Below, one piece after another: positions 1-5,828 of a stretch of 7,643 bases of DNA. The notes beneath the pieces were generated by a model that did not search any database, was not told the origin of the DNA, and saw nothing but the letters and a program-made list of their open reading frames with translations. The position numbers and the translations under genes were made by a program. How positions within the stretch are numbered: position 1 is the stretch's first letter; every line of letters starts with the position of its first letter. Source of the stretch: Pseudomonadota bacterium (GTDB lineage Bacteria > Desulfobacterota > Desulfovibrionia > Desulfovibrionales > Desulfovibrionaceae); assembly GCA_023453335.1 (NCBI GenBank), contig JAEXTU010000367.1, positions 1-7,643 on the forward strand. The letters are read 5' to 3'.

Positions 1-1002
1 GGCCACGCCCATGTCCTCGGCCACCAGCTCGTCCAGCCACAGCCAGCGGCCCGGGGGGGTGGGCTGGGCGATGAGCGCGGCCGGGGTCAGGCCGAAGTCC
101 AGGCCCACGGCCAGGGGGACCCCGGCCACCGGCGCCAGGTCCCCGGCCGGGCAGTGCAGGGCGTCCACGTACTCCGGGAACACCGGCCGGCCGTCGCAGG
201 TGAACCCGTACTGGGCGCAGTGGTAGACCCGCACGTGGTCGGCGGAGCGGCCGCAGGCCGCGCGGCCGTAGTAGTCCCGGGGCAGGTTGGCCAGGTTCTC
301 GGCCGCGGGGTTGGGGCAAAAAGCGCCCTTGTCTTCCAGGAGCCCGCCCGGCTGGCGGAAGAAGGCCCAGCCCGGGGGCCGCTCCAGCTCGGCCAGGCGG
401 TACCACCAGTGGTCGGTGTCCGGGGGGTTGGTGTCCAGGATGAGCCCGGCCCAGGTGGCCCCGCCCTCGCGCCGGGCCGGGAAGCGGCCCACCCGGTCGG
501 CCAGGGCGTCCACGATGGCGCGGGGCAGCTCCCGGGCCTCGTTGACCCAGGCCCCGGTCAGCTCCAGGGACAGGAGCTTCTTCACGTCCGCCGGGGAGTC
601 CAGGGCCCGGAACAGCACCTCGGTCTGCACGTCCTCGAAGCGCAGGCGATGCACCATCTCGGTCTTCAGGTAGTGGCCGAAATATCTGCTCCCGAACCAG
701 TCCAGCCAGGTGCGCAGCGCGGTGTCCCGCAGTTCGCGCACGGTGTTGCGGATCACCGCGAAGCGGGTGCGGCGCACCCCGTCCGGCCCCGGGGCCTGCT
801 CCCGGGCGCGGCGCAGGAGCTCCACGCACATGGCCGTGGACTTGCCCGAGCCCACCGGCCCCATGACCCCGCGGATGAAGGCCTCCGAGGCGTGGAACCG
901 GGCCAGGGTGGGCAGGGCCACGTACTCCAGGAGCCGAGTCTTTCCGGACAGGCCGGGCCGGCAGGAGCGGGCCGGACGGCCCGCCCTACACGCCGGCGTC
1001 AT
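1..1002 (-). CDS. Phage terminase large subunit (partial, C-terminus beyond left edge)
   Basis: This is the ATPase-nuclease motor that packages phage DNA into proheads. The first 334 residues are visible and the frame is open to the window edge. The ATPase domain shows a Walker A motif GPVGSGKS at residues 48-55, a Walker B-type segment TGAWVNEARE near 149-158 (NE in place of the usual DE), and a probable coupling motif LILDTNPPD near 187-195. The start of an RNase H-like nuclease domain follows as VGLDFGLTPAAL near 299-310, with D302 as a likely metal ligand. The ATG at 1002 is chosen because GGGAGG lies 6 nt upstream, even though it overlaps the small-subunit gene by 17 nt. The first ~25 residues are Arg/Pro/Cys-rich and look unlike the rest. 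The holin and small terminase upstream support a late morphogenesis operon. The family call is strong; the phage type is not determined. Confidence 0.93.
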   Translation of the reverse strand, partial: MTPACRAGRPARSCRPGLSGKTRLLEYVALPTLARFHASEAFIRGVMGPVGSGKSTAMCVELLRRAREQAPGPDGVRRTRFAVIRNTVRELRDTALRTWLDWFGSRYFGHYLKTEMVHRLRFEDVQTEVLFRALDSPADVKKLLSLELTGAWVNEARELPRAIVDALADRVGRFPARREGGATWAGLILDTNPPDTDHWWYRLAELERPPGWAFFRQPGGLLEDKGAFCPNPAAENLANLPRDYYGRAACGRSADHVRVYHCAQYGFTCDGRPVFPEYVDALHCPAGDLAPVAGVPLAVGLDFGLTPAALIAQPTPPGRWLWLDELVAEDMGVA

Positions 1003-1402
1003 CGCCGTCCTCCCGGCCATCAGCGCCCTCCGCTCCGTCCGCGCCATTCTGCTCCGGGTCCCCATCCCGGGCCTCGCCCTCCAGGTTGAAGACCAGGGAC
1101 ACGGTCTCGCCGGGGTCGTCCTCCGCGCCGGGCTCCGGAGCGCCCAGGCCCAGGTGGCGGGCCAGGCGGTCCAGGGCCGCGCGCTTGTCCCAGAACTTGT
1201 ACTTGCGGCGCACCGTGGTCTCGCCGCTCTTGGTGGTGGACTCCACCACCTCCATGGCGGCCAGGGCGCGGGCGGTGTCCTCGTCCAGGCGGTGGGGGGG
1301 CAGGGGCTCGCCGTCCGGGCCGTAGACCGCGCGGGGGTCGGCAAAGGCGATGCGCGCCTCCTCGGCCAGCACCCGGCCGGGGGTGATCTCGGGTCCGGTC
1401 AC
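986..1402 (-). CDS. Phage terminase small subunit (short form)
   Basis: The 138-aa product is probably the DNA-recognition partner of the large terminase encoded immediately downstream. Residues 14-87 resemble the C-terminal part of small terminases: EEARIAFADPRAVYGPDG, then PPHRLDEDTARALAAMEVVE, then the YKFWDKRAALDRLARHLGL signature (about 68-86), where DK and ALxxLxxHLGL are typical. The last ~30 residues are an acidic D/G/E-rich tail. There is no room for the N-terminal helix-turn-helix found in many ~150-180 aa relatives, and the in-frame sequence upstream is antisense-like noise from the overlapping gene. The GTG at 1402 is chosen because AGGGAGG sits 7 nt upstream and the start overlaps the preceding stop as GTGA. 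The call rests on remembered family features and position; a different small packaging protein is possible. Confidence 0.8.
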   Translation of the reverse strand: MTGPEITPGRVLAEEARIAFADPRAVYGPDGEPLPPHRLDEDTARALAAMEVVESTTKSGETTVRRKYKFWDKRAALDRLARHLGLGAPEPGAEDDPGETVSLVFNLEGEARDGDPEQNGADGAEGADGREDGDDAGV

Positions 1403-1647
1403 GGCAGGTCCTCCCTCGCCTCCAGCCGGGCCAGGCGCTCGGCGTGGTCGCCGGTGCGCTTCCACAGCTCGTCCACCTCGGTGCGGGTCACGTAGTCCTT
1501 GGCCAGGGAGACCTGGCAGGCGTGGTGCACCTGCTCGAAGCGGTCCAGGCGCGCCTCGTAGCGGTCGAAGCGGCGGTGGATGAACCAGGCGGTGAGCCCG
1601 AAGGCCAGGAACACGGCCACGGGCGTGGCCAGGGCCGCCCAGTCCAT
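1399..1647 (-). CDS. Small phage membrane protein with coiled coil (DUF2730-like)
   Basis: This is an 82-aa protein of unknown function. Residues 4-23 form one hydrophobic helix (ALATPVAVFLAFGLTAWF). A charged, heptad-like coiled coil follows (RRFDRYEARLDRFEQ), then a patch with HHAC and DYVTRTEVDELWKR, and a final short helix HAERLARLEARE. One N-terminal anchor followed by a soluble coiled coil resembles the DUF2730/Mu gp25-like proteins that sit between lysis genes and the small terminase in many phages. An inner-membrane spanin has similar topology and is an alternative. The ATG overlaps the holin stop as TGATG, and the stop overlaps the terminase start as GTGA, so translation is probably coupled at both ends; the gene's own Shine-Dalgarno is weak. 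It is real by layout and composition; the function is unproven. Confidence 0.75.
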   Translation of the reverse strand: MDWAALATPVAVFLAFGLTAWFIHRRFDRYEARLDRFEQVHHACQVSLAKDYVTRTEVDELWKRTGDHAERLARLEAREDLP

Positions 1648-2168
1648 CAGCGCGGCCCCCGGTCCGGCCGGCTCCAGTCCAGCCGGACCGCGCCCTTGTC
1701 AAAGGCCGAGCGGCCGATGAAATAGTAGCCGAACACGTAGGTGGCCAGCTCGGTGAGGGCCTTGTACCGCTCGGTCGTGGCCGCGGGGCCGAAGCCCTCC
1801 CAGAACTGGGCCAGGATCACGGTGGCGGCCAGGGCCAGGAGCACCAGGGGCCGGCAGTTCTTGGACAGCCAGGAGTCGGAGCCCATGTCCGCCGCGTGCC
1901 GGGCGGTGAGCTGGGCGCCGAAGTCCCGCTCCGCCGCCAGCTGCAATTCCAGGATGCGCTCCTGGTGGGGATAGAGGAGCGCGGCCAGCCTCTCCTGCTG
2001 CTCCGGGGTGGCCGCGCCGCCCGCCAGCAGGCCGCCCACCTCCCGGGCCAGGTCGCCGGCGGCCTTGACGCCCGCCGGCGTCTCCTTTCCGAAGATGCGG
2101 GCCACGCCGGCCCAGAGGGCGGGCAGGGCCGAGAGCAGGCCGAGGCCTGCGCCGATGAGGGGGAGCAT
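1647..2168 (-). CDS. Phage holin, 3TM family (gene-transfer-agent holin-like)
   Basis: The 173-aa membrane protein likely forms holes in the inner membrane at the end of the lytic cycle so that lytic enzyme can escape. There are three hydrophobic segments: residues 1-27, about 105-122 (RPLVLLALAATVILAQF) and about 138-152 (LTELATYVFGYYFIG). A charged amphipathic stretch, about 54-95, lies between the first and second. The segment RHAADMGSDSWLSKNCRPLVLL (about 90-111, quoted in part) ending later in GYYFIGRSAFDK matches the remembered 3TM holin family (PF11351), also known from gene transfer agents. The start at 2168 is set by AAAGGAGG ending 4 nt upstream; the frame continues further upstream, but that stretch has no such support. 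This is the first gene of the minus-strand phage cassette. No endolysin is visible nearby. Confidence 0.85.
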   Translation of the reverse strand: MLPLIGAGLGLLSALPALWAGVARIFGKETPAGVKAAGDLAREVGGLLAGGAATPEQQERLAALLYPHQERILELQLAAERDFGAQLTARHAADMGSDSWLSKNCRPLVLLALAATVILAQFWEGFGPAATTERYKALTELATYVFGYYFIGRSAFDKGAVRLDWSRPDRGPR

Positions 2169-2172
2169 GGGG

Positions 2173-2180
2173 CCTCCTTT
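2173..2180 (-). promoter_or_regulatory. Strong Shine-Dalgarno of the holin gene
   Basis: On the minus strand the sequence reads AAAGGAGG, then CCCC, then ATG. It is one of the best ribosome binding sites in the window and fixes the holin start at 2168. Its 5' edge abuts the foot of the large hairpin at 2181-2260, so structure in the leader could affect access to it. Confidence 0.8.
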
Positions 2181-2260
2181 CCGGGCCGGGCCCGGGTTTC
2201 CCCTCCCCCGCCGCGGGGGCGGCGCCGCCCCCACCCTAGCCCGGGAAAACCGGGCCGGCC
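2181..2260. repeat. Nested GC-rich inverted repeat (large hairpin) upstream of the holin
   Basis: The outer arms at 2189-2202 (GGCCCGGGTTTCCC) and 2243-2256 (GGGAAAACCGGGCC) are complementary over 13 of 14 positions. Further imperfect CCGG-rich pairing extends outward. Between them lies a perfect 18-bp palindrome, GGGGGCGGC/GCCGCCCCC, at 2215-2232. The structure is not followed by a T-run on either strand, so it is not a standard intrinsic terminator. It could be a transcript-end or leader structure in the phage late operon, or a processing or packaging signal; the sequence does not decide between these. Confidence 0.6.
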
Positions 2261-2338
2261 GGAACGGACCTAGGAAGGACCTGCAAAGAGACGCAACGGG
2301 ACGCGGATTGGGGATTGACGGGGTACAGGGAGGAAGCA
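2261..2338. other. Non-coding spacer, probable phage/chromosome junction zone
   Basis: There is no convincing gene here, and base composition is more balanced than in the flanking hairpin. The only small-scale order seen is a direct repeat GGACCT (2266-2271 and 2277-2282, 11-nt period) and a GGATTG/GGGATTG near-repeat. No clear minus-strand promoter for the holin could be read. The zone lies between phage-type genes and a chromosomal REP element, so the insertion boundary is likely here or close by. This is inference. Confidence 0.3.
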
Positions 2339-2414
2339 GGGCGATTCTACAGAAGAGCGCCGTACCAACGCGGGAGCAGGGCTCTTTTCCGTAGGGGCGA
2401 TTCACGAATCGCCC
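2339..2414. repeat. REP doublet (REPIN-like) with one truncated palindrome
   Basis: The right member is an intact REP: a GTAG foot (2391-2394), arms GGGCGATTC (2395-2403) and GAATCGCCC (2406-2414), and centre AC. The left member, in opposite orientation, is only GGGCGATTCTAC (2339-2350): one arm joined directly to the CTAC foot. The feet face each other across 40 nt, and the inner flanks can also pair (AAGAGC at 2353-2358 with GCTCTT at 2381-2386). The same organisation and spacing recur at 7465-7553. GTAG-footed palindromes are the known substrates of REP-associated tyrosine transposases (RAYT/TnpA-REP). The doublet lies about 50 nt past the stop of the GGDEF/EAL gene, where it could also stabilise or end that transcript. 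Confidence 0.75.
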
Positions 2415-2465
2415 GGCAGGCTGGGCGCGCGGGCGCGGGCTTCTCGGCTCAGGAGGGAACCTGCT

Positions 2466-5444
2466 TCAGCAGATGCGCAGGGGGGAGTCGTCGCGGATCA
2501 GGGCCTCGGCCTGGTCCACGGGGACCGGGCGGGAGAAGAGGTAGCCCTGGGCGAAGTCGCAGCCCAGTTCCCGAAGCAGCAGGCACTGGGCGTTCTGGTC
2601 CACGCCCTCGGCCACCACCTTGAGGTTCAGGCTGTGCGCCAGGCTCAGGATGGAGCGCACCAGGACCTGGGTCTCGGGCTCGGTGCCGAACACCGAGATG
2701 AAGCTGCGGTCGATCTTGAGGATGTCCACCGGGAACCGCTGCAGATAGGAGAGCGAGGAGTACCCGGTGCCGAAGTCGTCGATGGACAGGTGCACGCCCA
2801 GCCGCCGCAGCTTGGTGAGCATGTCCACCGCGGTCTCGGCGTTGTCCATCAGCACGCTCTCGGTGATCTCCACCTTGAGCTTCTCCGGGTCCGCGCCGCT
2901 CTGCTCCACGATCTGCTGCATGACCTGCACCAGGTTGGGCTGCATGAACTGCTTGGGCGAGAGGTTCACCGCCACGGCGGGCGCCGACCCGTTGCCGAAG
3001 GCCTTCTGCCAGGTGCTGATCTGGGTGCAGACCGTGCGGAACACCCACTCGCCCAGGCCGAAGATGAGCCCGGTGTCCTCGGCCAGGGGGATGAACTCCA
3101 CCGGCCCCACCAGCCCCAACTGGGGGTGGAGCCAGCGCACCAGGGCCTCGAACCCGGCCAGGCGGCCGGAGGCCACGTCGATGATGGGCTGGTAGTACAT
3201 GGTGAATTCGTCGCGCACCAGGGCCTTGCGCAGGTCGCTCTCCAGCTCCAAGAGGTGCAGGGCCTCGTCGTGCATCTTCTGGTTGAAGACCTTGAAGCGG
3301 GCCTTGCCCTGCTCCTTGGCCTTGTACATGGCGGTGTCCGCGTCGCGCAGGATGAGCTCCGAGGTCTCGTACCCCTCGGTGATGAGCACGATGCCGATGG
3401 AGGCCGAGGTGCGCACCTCGTAGCCGGACAGATCGTAGGGCCGACCGATGTCGTCCAGGATGCGCTTGGCGATCTTGATGGCCTCGCGGGGGGCGGCGAG
3501 GTCCTCCAGGAGCACGGCGAACTCGTCGCCGCCGAAGCGGGCCACGGTGTCCAGGTCGCGCACGCACAGGGCCAGGCGCTCGGACACGGTGGTGAGCAGC
3601 TGGTCGCCGATCCCGTGCCCCAGGCTGTCGTTGATGACCTTGAAGCGGTCCAGGTCCATGTAGATGACCGCGAAGATGTAGTCCTTGCGCCGCACCCGGC
3701 GGTGCATGGCCATGGTCAGGCGATCCAGGAACAGGGCGCGGTTGGGCAGGCCGGTCAAGGGGTCGTGGTAGGCCTGGTGCTCAAGGCGGGCCTGGGCCTC
3801 CTTGCGCGCGGTGATGTCCTCCACCGAGCCCTCGTAGAACAGCACCTCGCCCTTTTCGTCGCGCACCGCGCGGGCGTTCTGGGAGATCCAGATGATGCGG
3901 TCGTCCTTGCGGCAGACCTGGGACTCGAAGCCCAGCACCTCGCCCTGGGCCAGCATCAGGGAGCGGAACTCCCGGTCCCGGCCCTCCTCCTCGAACAGGG
4001 TCACGTTCTCGTCGTTGAGCGCGGCCATGAACTCCGCGGGAGAGGCGTAGCCGAAGATGCGGGCCATGGCCGGGTTGGCCTCCACGATGGTGCCGTCGGG
4101 CGCGGCCGAGAAGATGCCCTCGATGGCGTTCTCGAACAGGCCGCGGAACTTGAGCTCGGCCGCGCGCAGGGCGCGCTCGGCGTGCTGGCGCTCGTCCACC
4201 TCGAGGGTGAGGCGCTTGTTGGCCGCGGAGAGCTCGGCGGTGCGCTCGGCCACCCTCGCCTCCAGTTCGTCCCGGGCCTGGCGCAGGGCGATCTCCACCT
4301 GCTTGCGCGGGGTGATGTCGCGCACCATGGCCAGGACGTTCACGTCGCCCTGCAGGTTGACCACTGCCAGGGAGACCTCGGCCGGGAACACGCTGCCGTC
4401 GCTGCGCCGGGCCGCCAGCTGCAAGGTGTGCGCGCACTCCTTGCCGGTGACGCCCGCGCCCGGCGCGGGCAGGGCGCAGGCGTCCAGGCCGGCGTCGGCC
4501 AGGAGCTTGTCCATCTCCAGGCCCAGCAGGCTCTCCAGGCCGGTGTCCAAAACGTCGCGGGAGCTGGCGCCCAGCATGTCCAGGAGCGCCGTGTTCACCT
4601 GCACCACGGTGCCGTCGCGCTCGGCCACGATGAGCCCGTCCGCCAGGTTGTTCACGATGGCGGTGAGGTAGGCCAGCGCCCCCTGCAACTCGCCGGTGGC
4701 GCTGGCCACCCGCTGCTCCAGCTCGGCGATGAGCCCGGCCAGTTCCTGGGCCGTGGAGGTGAAGGCCCGGGCCAGTTCGCCCACCTCGTCCTGGCGCTTG
4801 GTGTGGAAGACGGCCGAGAAGTCGTGCGCCCGCACCCGGCGGGCATAGGCGGTGAGCGCGGTCAGGGGGCCGGTGATGTTGCCCAGGAACACCCAGGCGG
4901 TGCCCACGCAGACCAGGAACACCGCCAGGGTGACCATCTGCTGGCTCACGATGGCCCGCAGCGTGTCGCTGCGCACCACGTCCAGGTCCATGCCCACGGC
5001 CACGTACCCGGCCTGGCCGGCCAGCACCGGCGCGGCGGCCTGCAGATAGCGGTCCCCGGGCAGGCGCTCCAGCACGTAGTCCGCGCTGCCCTGCATCCGG
5101 CCGGGCAGGCCGGCCAGCTGGTCGGCCACCTCGTCCGGCATCCGGGGCACGAAGGTGTGGGCCAGGATGGCGCCCGAGCTGTCCAGGGCCACGGCGTAGG
5201 CCACGCCGCCGATCTCGGCGTACTGGTCCAGCACGGACTGGAGGGAGGCCGCGTCGTGGGCCAGGAAGGCCACCTCCCCGGTGCCGGCCAGGCTGCGGAC
5301 CATGGCCACGGCCTTGCCGCGGAACTCCTCCTGCAGCCGGTCGTGCAGGCCGAGCGCCGACACCGCGGCCCCGGCCGCGGCCAGCAGGCCGAAGGCCGCC
5401 AGCATGAAGAGCATGGCCTTCCGGAACAGCCGTGATACGGGCAT
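2466..5444 (-). CDS. Membrane sensor diguanylate cyclase/phosphodiesterase (HAMP-PAS-PAS-GGDEF-EAL)
   Basis: This 992-aa inner-membrane protein controls cyclic-di-GMP. A helix at about 10-32 and another at about 170-189 enclose a periplasmic sensor of ~135 residues (CACHE/CHASE-like fold suspected, not recognised precisely). HAMP is at about 190-243, followed by PAS1 with PAC (about 255-382), a coiled coil (about 383-430), and PAS2 (about 431-548). The GGDEF domain (about 556-720) has DPLTGLPNR, metal ligand D597, GGDEF at 638-642, and an inhibitory-site RxxD (R629-D632). The EAL domain (about 732-985) keeps EAL at 766-768, N827, E859, DDFGTGYSS from 889, K910, E946 and Q966. Both active sites therefore look intact, and the protein may be bifunctional with one activity dominant. 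The ATG start has GGGAGG (5451-5456) 6 nt upstream. It is divergent from the symporter operon. The signal sensed is unknown. Confidence 0.96.
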   Translation of the reverse strand: MPVSRLFRKAMLFMLAAFGLLAAAGAAVSALGLHDRLQEEFRGKAVAMVRSLAGTGEVAFLAHDAASLQSVLDQYAEIGGVAYAVALDSSGAILAHTFVPRMPDEVADQLAGLPGRMQGSADYVLERLPGDRYLQAAAPVLAGQAGYVAVGMDLDVVRSDTLRAIVSQQMVTLAVFLVCVGTAWVFLGNITGPLTALTAYARRVRAHDFSAVFHTKRQDEVGELARAFTSTAQELAGLIAELEQRVASATGELQGALAYLTAIVNNLADGLIVAERDGTVVQVNTALLDMLGASSRDVLDTGLESLLGLEMDKLLADAGLDACALPAPGAGVTGKECAHTLQLAARRSDGSVFPAEVSLAVVNLQGDVNVLAMVRDITPRKQVEIALRQARDELEARVAERTAELSAANKRLTLEVDERQHAERALRAAELKFRGLFENAIEGIFSAAPDGTIVEANPAMARIFGYASPAEFMAALNDENVTLFEEEGRDREFRSLMLAQGEVLGFESQVCRKDDRIIWISQNARAVRDEKGEVLFYEGSVEDITARKEAQARLEHQAYHDPLTGLPNRALFLDRLTMAMHRRVRRKDYIFAVIYMDLDRFKVINDSLGHGIGDQLLTTVSERLALCVRDLDTVARFGGDEFAVLLEDLAAPREAIKIAKRILDDIGRPYDLSGYEVRTSASIGIVLITEGYETSELILRDADTAMYKAKEQGKARFKVFNQKMHDEALHLLELESDLRKALVRDEFTMYYQPIIDVASGRLAGFEALVRWLHPQLGLVGPVEFIPLAEDTGLIFGLGEWVFRTVCTQISTWQKAFGNGSAPAVAVNLSPKQFMQPNLVQVMQQIVEQSGADPEKLKVEITESVLMDNAETAVDMLTKLRRLGVHLSIDDFGTGYSSLSYLQRFPVDILKIDRSFISVFGTEPETQVLVRSILSLAHSLNLKVVAEGVDQNAQCLLLRELGCDFAQGYLFSRPVPVDQAEALIRDDSPLRIC

Positions 5445-5463
5445 GCAAAGCCTCCCGCCCCGT

Positions 5464-5492
5464 ACAGTACAGGCCGGAAGGTTTTTTTACAA
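5464..5492 (-). promoter_or_regulatory. Possible sigma70 promoter of the GGDEF/EAL gene
   Basis: Reading the minus strand, TTGTAA (5487-5492, 4 of 6 to TTGACA) and TACTGT (5464-5469, with T1, A2 and T6 of TATAAT) are separated by 17 nt containing an A-run. Initiation would fall near 5457, giving a leader of about 13 nt that just includes the Shine-Dalgarno. The -10 overlaps a tandem TGTAC repeat (minus strand, 5462-5471) that could be an operator. The match is weak. Confidence 0.3.
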
Positions 5493-5565
5493 CGCCCCGG
5501 AGTGAGCAAAACTACGCATGATTGAACGGAATTCAGGAGCGAGGGCAAAGTTGGCCCGCCATGCC

Positions 5566-5594
5566 TTGACACCCCCTCCCCCCCGGCCTAAGAG
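5566..5594 (+). promoter_or_regulatory. Possible sigma70 promoter of the symporter operon, C-tract spacer
   Basis: A perfect TTGACA (5566-5571) is followed at 17 nt by TAAGAG (5589-5594), which matches TATAAT at only three positions. The spacer is almost all C (five C, T, seven C, then GGCC). The predicted start lies near 5601, about 30 nt before the first gene. The -35 is convincing but the -10 is poor, so an activator may be needed, or the true -10 may be elsewhere (for example TGTTAT at 5604-5609). Confidence 0.35.
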
Positions 5595-5620
5595 CGGGGA
5601 GCTTGTTATTTCAGCCGGAT

Positions 5621-5627
5621 GGAGGTG
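5621..5627 (+). promoter_or_regulatory. Shine-Dalgarno deciding the small-protein start
   Basis: GGAGGTG is a seven-base match to the anti-Shine-Dalgarno. From its GGAGG core there are 5 nt to the GTG at 5631. It overlaps the upstream in-frame ATG (5619), which argues against that ATG being the start. The next in-frame ATG (5646) is about 18 nt away, too far for this site, but has its own weaker GGGGGA 7 nt upstream. Confidence 0.6.
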
Positions 5628-5630
5628 GTT

Positions 5631-5828
5631 GTGGGGGACTTCTTCATGCTGGGCATGGGCAGCGGCGAGATGGCCTTGGCCTATTGGCTCTCCATCCTCT
5701 CCGCGGTTTTCTGCGTGGCCTGGGGCGCGCTCAACTGGAACCGGGGGGGCGAGGGCGAGGGGCCGGAGGAGCGCAAGCACCGCCGCCGGGCGCGGCCCAA
5801 GCGGGGCGGCGGGGAGGGGCGGCCGTGA
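5631..5828 (+). CDS. Symporter small accessory membrane protein
   Basis: The 65-aa one-helix protein is encoded directly ahead of the symporter. From the GTG start it reads GDFFMLGMGSGEMALAYW, then a hydrophobic helix LSILSAVFCVAWGAL (roughly residues 18-34), then NWNRGG. The ALAYxLxILSxxFCVxxGxxNWNR pattern matches a remembered small protein family that co-occurs with SSS transporters in sulfate reducers and relatives. Its role is presumed to be assembly, stability or regulation of the transporter. The tail is unusual: an acidic GEGEGPEE segment, then a strongly basic run of about ten Arg/Lys (RKHRRRARPKR) ending in Gly-rich sequence. The stop overlaps the symporter start as GTGA, indicating translational coupling. 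The start is uncertain: ATG 5619, GTG 5631 (preferred for its Shine-Dalgarno) or ATG 5646. Confidence 0.8.
   Translation: MGDFFMLGMGSGEMALAYWLSILSAVFCVAWGALNWNRGGEGEGPEERKHRRRARPKRGGGEGRP

Noticed and set aside
154..1089. A 311-codon plus-strand frame opposite the terminase genes
   Set aside because: It has low-complexity Gly/Pro/Val composition, and the terminase large subunit with Walker and nuclease motifs occupies the other strand.
2261..2338. Phage attachment site
   Set aside because: Only short 6-7 nt direct repeats are visible. The other end of the element is outside the window, so no att pair can be matched.
4452..4470. Near-perfect palindrome GCCCGCGCC-C-GGCGCGGGC
   Set aside because: It lies inside the GGDEF/EAL coding sequence in a Pro/Ala/Gly linker, and is explained by codon use in very GC-rich DNA.
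2634..5435. A 933-codon open frame on the plus strand opposite the GGDEF/EAL gene
   Set aside because: Its product is a His/Gly/Gln/Val-rich sequence with no recognisable domain. It is the usual antisense shadow of a high-GC gene with GC-ending codons. The minus strand encodes clear domains throughout.
5551..5570. Possible sigma54 site (TTGGCCC...TTGA)
   Set aside because: The GG and GC elements are 10 nt apart rather than the required 12, and no GC falls at the correct place.
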